Shown here one piece after another: positions 62,946 through 64,000 of a stretch of DNA of 64,000 nucleotides. The stretch is from Liopterus haemorrhoidalis. Taxonomy: Eukaryota > Arthropoda > Insecta > Coleoptera > Dytiscidae. Position numbers and translations under genes: made by a program. Each line of letters opens with the position of its first letter. The stretch's first letter is position 1. A model generated the notes under the pieces. It searched no databases and was not told where the DNA came from. It was given only the letters and a program-made list of their open reading frames with translations. The stretch spans positions 28,386,540-28,450,539 of the forward strand of contig OZ020618.1 of NCBI GenBank assembly GCA_963971575.1. Direction: 5' to 3'.

Positions 62946-63104
62946 ATAAAATAATGAGATAAAAGAGAGAGATAAAAAAATATTTTCAGATAAAAATCAT
63001 AAAATTCAATAATATTTCCATCTACTTACATCAACTTACAAGGGTACTTAAATATGAGATACGAAAAAAATATTTAGTTTTTCGGTAAATACAAATTTGT
63101 TTAT

Positions 63105-63200
63105 ACTTTTTCAAGTCTCGGTATTTTTCCTATAAGAACTGTATACGCATGCCAAATTTTAAGTTTCTAGCTCTTGCCGTTTCGCCAGAATTTCTACCGT
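63105..63200 (-). repeat. HINE-like fragment
   Basis: TTTTTCCTATAAGAACTG, GCATGCCAAATTTTAAGTTT and GCCGTTTCGCCAGAATTTCT follow the order of the family A repeat just before its GACA tract. Confidence 0.5.
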
Positions 63201-63264
63201 ATGTACTGTAAATAATCAATTATTTTGTTTTAGTTAATCGTTTTATCATATGACATTTGTGGTT

Positions 63265-63306
63265 TCGATTAATTAATAATTAATCGATTAATTATTAATT
63301 AATCGA
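63265..63306. repeat. 42-bp perfect palindrome
   Basis: The sequence from TCGATTAATTAATAATTAAT to the inverse ending ATTAATCGA is its own reverse complement over 42 bp, centred at 63285/63286. It is almost all TTAAT units around ATCGAT. Confidence 0.9.
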
Positions 63307-63477
63307 TAATTTTATTTTATTTTCAAGAAATTACTTAGTTGTATTGTTAAAACACTGGTTGGTCGATGACTCTATTCTCTTCTTTTCAATAAAGTTCTTA
63401 GATTACTAAGCCTTCAGAACACTCGTTCTCACCTATCTGGAGAATTAAACTCAACCGCGCTACTCATTTCTGCACAA

Positions 63478-63735
63478 TATTCGCGACTCAAACTAAAGTT
63501 GGCGGCGCTGCGTACGACAGTTGATGGCCGACAAGAAGCGTATTTGTCAGAAGTTTTTTCTTAATATTTATCTGTTCAAGCAATGTTTCGGCAAAAAAGC
63601 ACTGTATTTAAGTCACTATATTTACTAAATACATCTTAATTCACATAAACTGCAGCACAACACAATACAAATTCGCTTTTGTTTAATTTACCAAGCCGCC
63701 ACCAGATGTCTCCCTGTTATTTGGAGTCGCGAATA
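63478..63735. repeat. Spaced inverted repeat TATTCGCGACTC
   Basis: TATTCGCGACTCAAA at 63479 and TTTGGAGTCGCGAATA at 63720 are inverted copies with one extra base. They may bound a MITE of about 257 bp next to the Tc1 fragment. No target duplication could be read. Confidence 0.45.
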
Positions 63736-63744
63736 CCTACTGGT

Positions 63745-64000
63745 ATAGTTGGCGTCCAGTCAGTCCAAATGCTCACGAGCGTAACACAGTCTTCCAACTC
63801 GATAATTTGCGAGAAAAGCCTGGCATGTTACAGGTCTTCTGGATACAACTCCTTGTTTCCTCAATCGTCTTTGCACAGTTCGTGCTGAAATTGCCAAATT
63901 TCGATCTTCTTCGAAATGACGTGCGAGAAAATTTAAGGACAGGTCACGATCGCGTAGAACAATTAGTGTAAGAAATCAGTCGTTTCGAGCACTTGTGGCT
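63745..64000 (-). pseudogene. Tc1-type transposase N-terminal fragment
   Basis: On the minus strand the frame reads FLTLIVLRDRDLSLNFLARH, then FEEDRNLAISARTVQRRLRK, QGVVSRRPV, LANYRVGRLCYAREHLD. This is the paired-type DNA-binding region of Tc1 transposases, with the bipartite HTH and GR-like turn, running up to just before the first catalytic Asp. Two in-frame stops (after SARND and where a Trp is expected after HLD) make it dead. The N-terminus lies beyond the window edge. Confidence 0.8.

Overview
The window looks like a gene-poor, AT-rich piece of an animal genome, most likely an arthropod and probably an insect. The evidence is the transposon mix: mariner, Tc1, pogo-like, hAT and PIF/Harbinger remnants, Jockey-, CR1- and RTE-type LINEs, tRNA-headed SINEs, Helitron-like ends, and a large (GACA)n-bearing repeat family. 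I found no intact host gene, no rRNA or credible functional tRNA, no CRISPR and nothing bacterial. Almost all long open frames are pieces of dead transposases or reverse transcriptases, or chance frames inside non-coding repeats.

Layout. 1-8 kb: hAT and PIF/Harbinger MITEs with readable target duplications, a tRNA-headed SINE, two mariner fragments and a HINE-like repeat. 8.3-10.2 kb: a 2-kb hAT-type element holding a second HINE copy and a hAT MITE. 11.5-14 kb: a minus-strand LINE end, a mariner element with Stowaway-type ends and a plant-mariner-like transposase tail, and a SINE carrying a 48-bp insertion. 15.5-18 kb: a CR1-type LINE whose frame is cut by two MITEs and whose 3' region holds a HINE. 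18.9-24 kb: two Jockey-type LINE 3' ends, a hAT fragment and a Harbinger fragment. 25.2-26.6 kb and 47.4-49 kb: two copies of one mariner family, both carrying the same hAT MITE inside the transposase tail. 28-39.6 kb: SINEs and more hAT MITEs. 40.4-43.3 kb: Harbinger MITEs, a nested TA-MITE and hAT and pogo remnants. 43.3-44.9 kb: a Helitron-like element. 45-47 kb: a pogo-like MITE and a hAT transposase tail. 49-55 kb: more hAT, pogo and Harbinger-like elements. 57-64 kb: HINE, Harbinger and hAT MITEs, an RTE end, a pogo-like element with internal end-motif repeats, and a Tc1 fragment running off the edge.

The most interesting signals are structural. Three retroposon-like insertions are only 47-62 bp long yet have 9-17-bp target duplications. 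LINE 3' ends share a small hairpin whose pairing is kept while the bases change. A mariner lineage amplified while carrying a hAT MITE in its coding region. The Stowaway-type mariner is unexpected in an animal. One minisatellite motif recurs inside several different hAT families. Nested insertions whose boundaries can be checked by duplicated targets and resumed reading frames give a relative insertion history.
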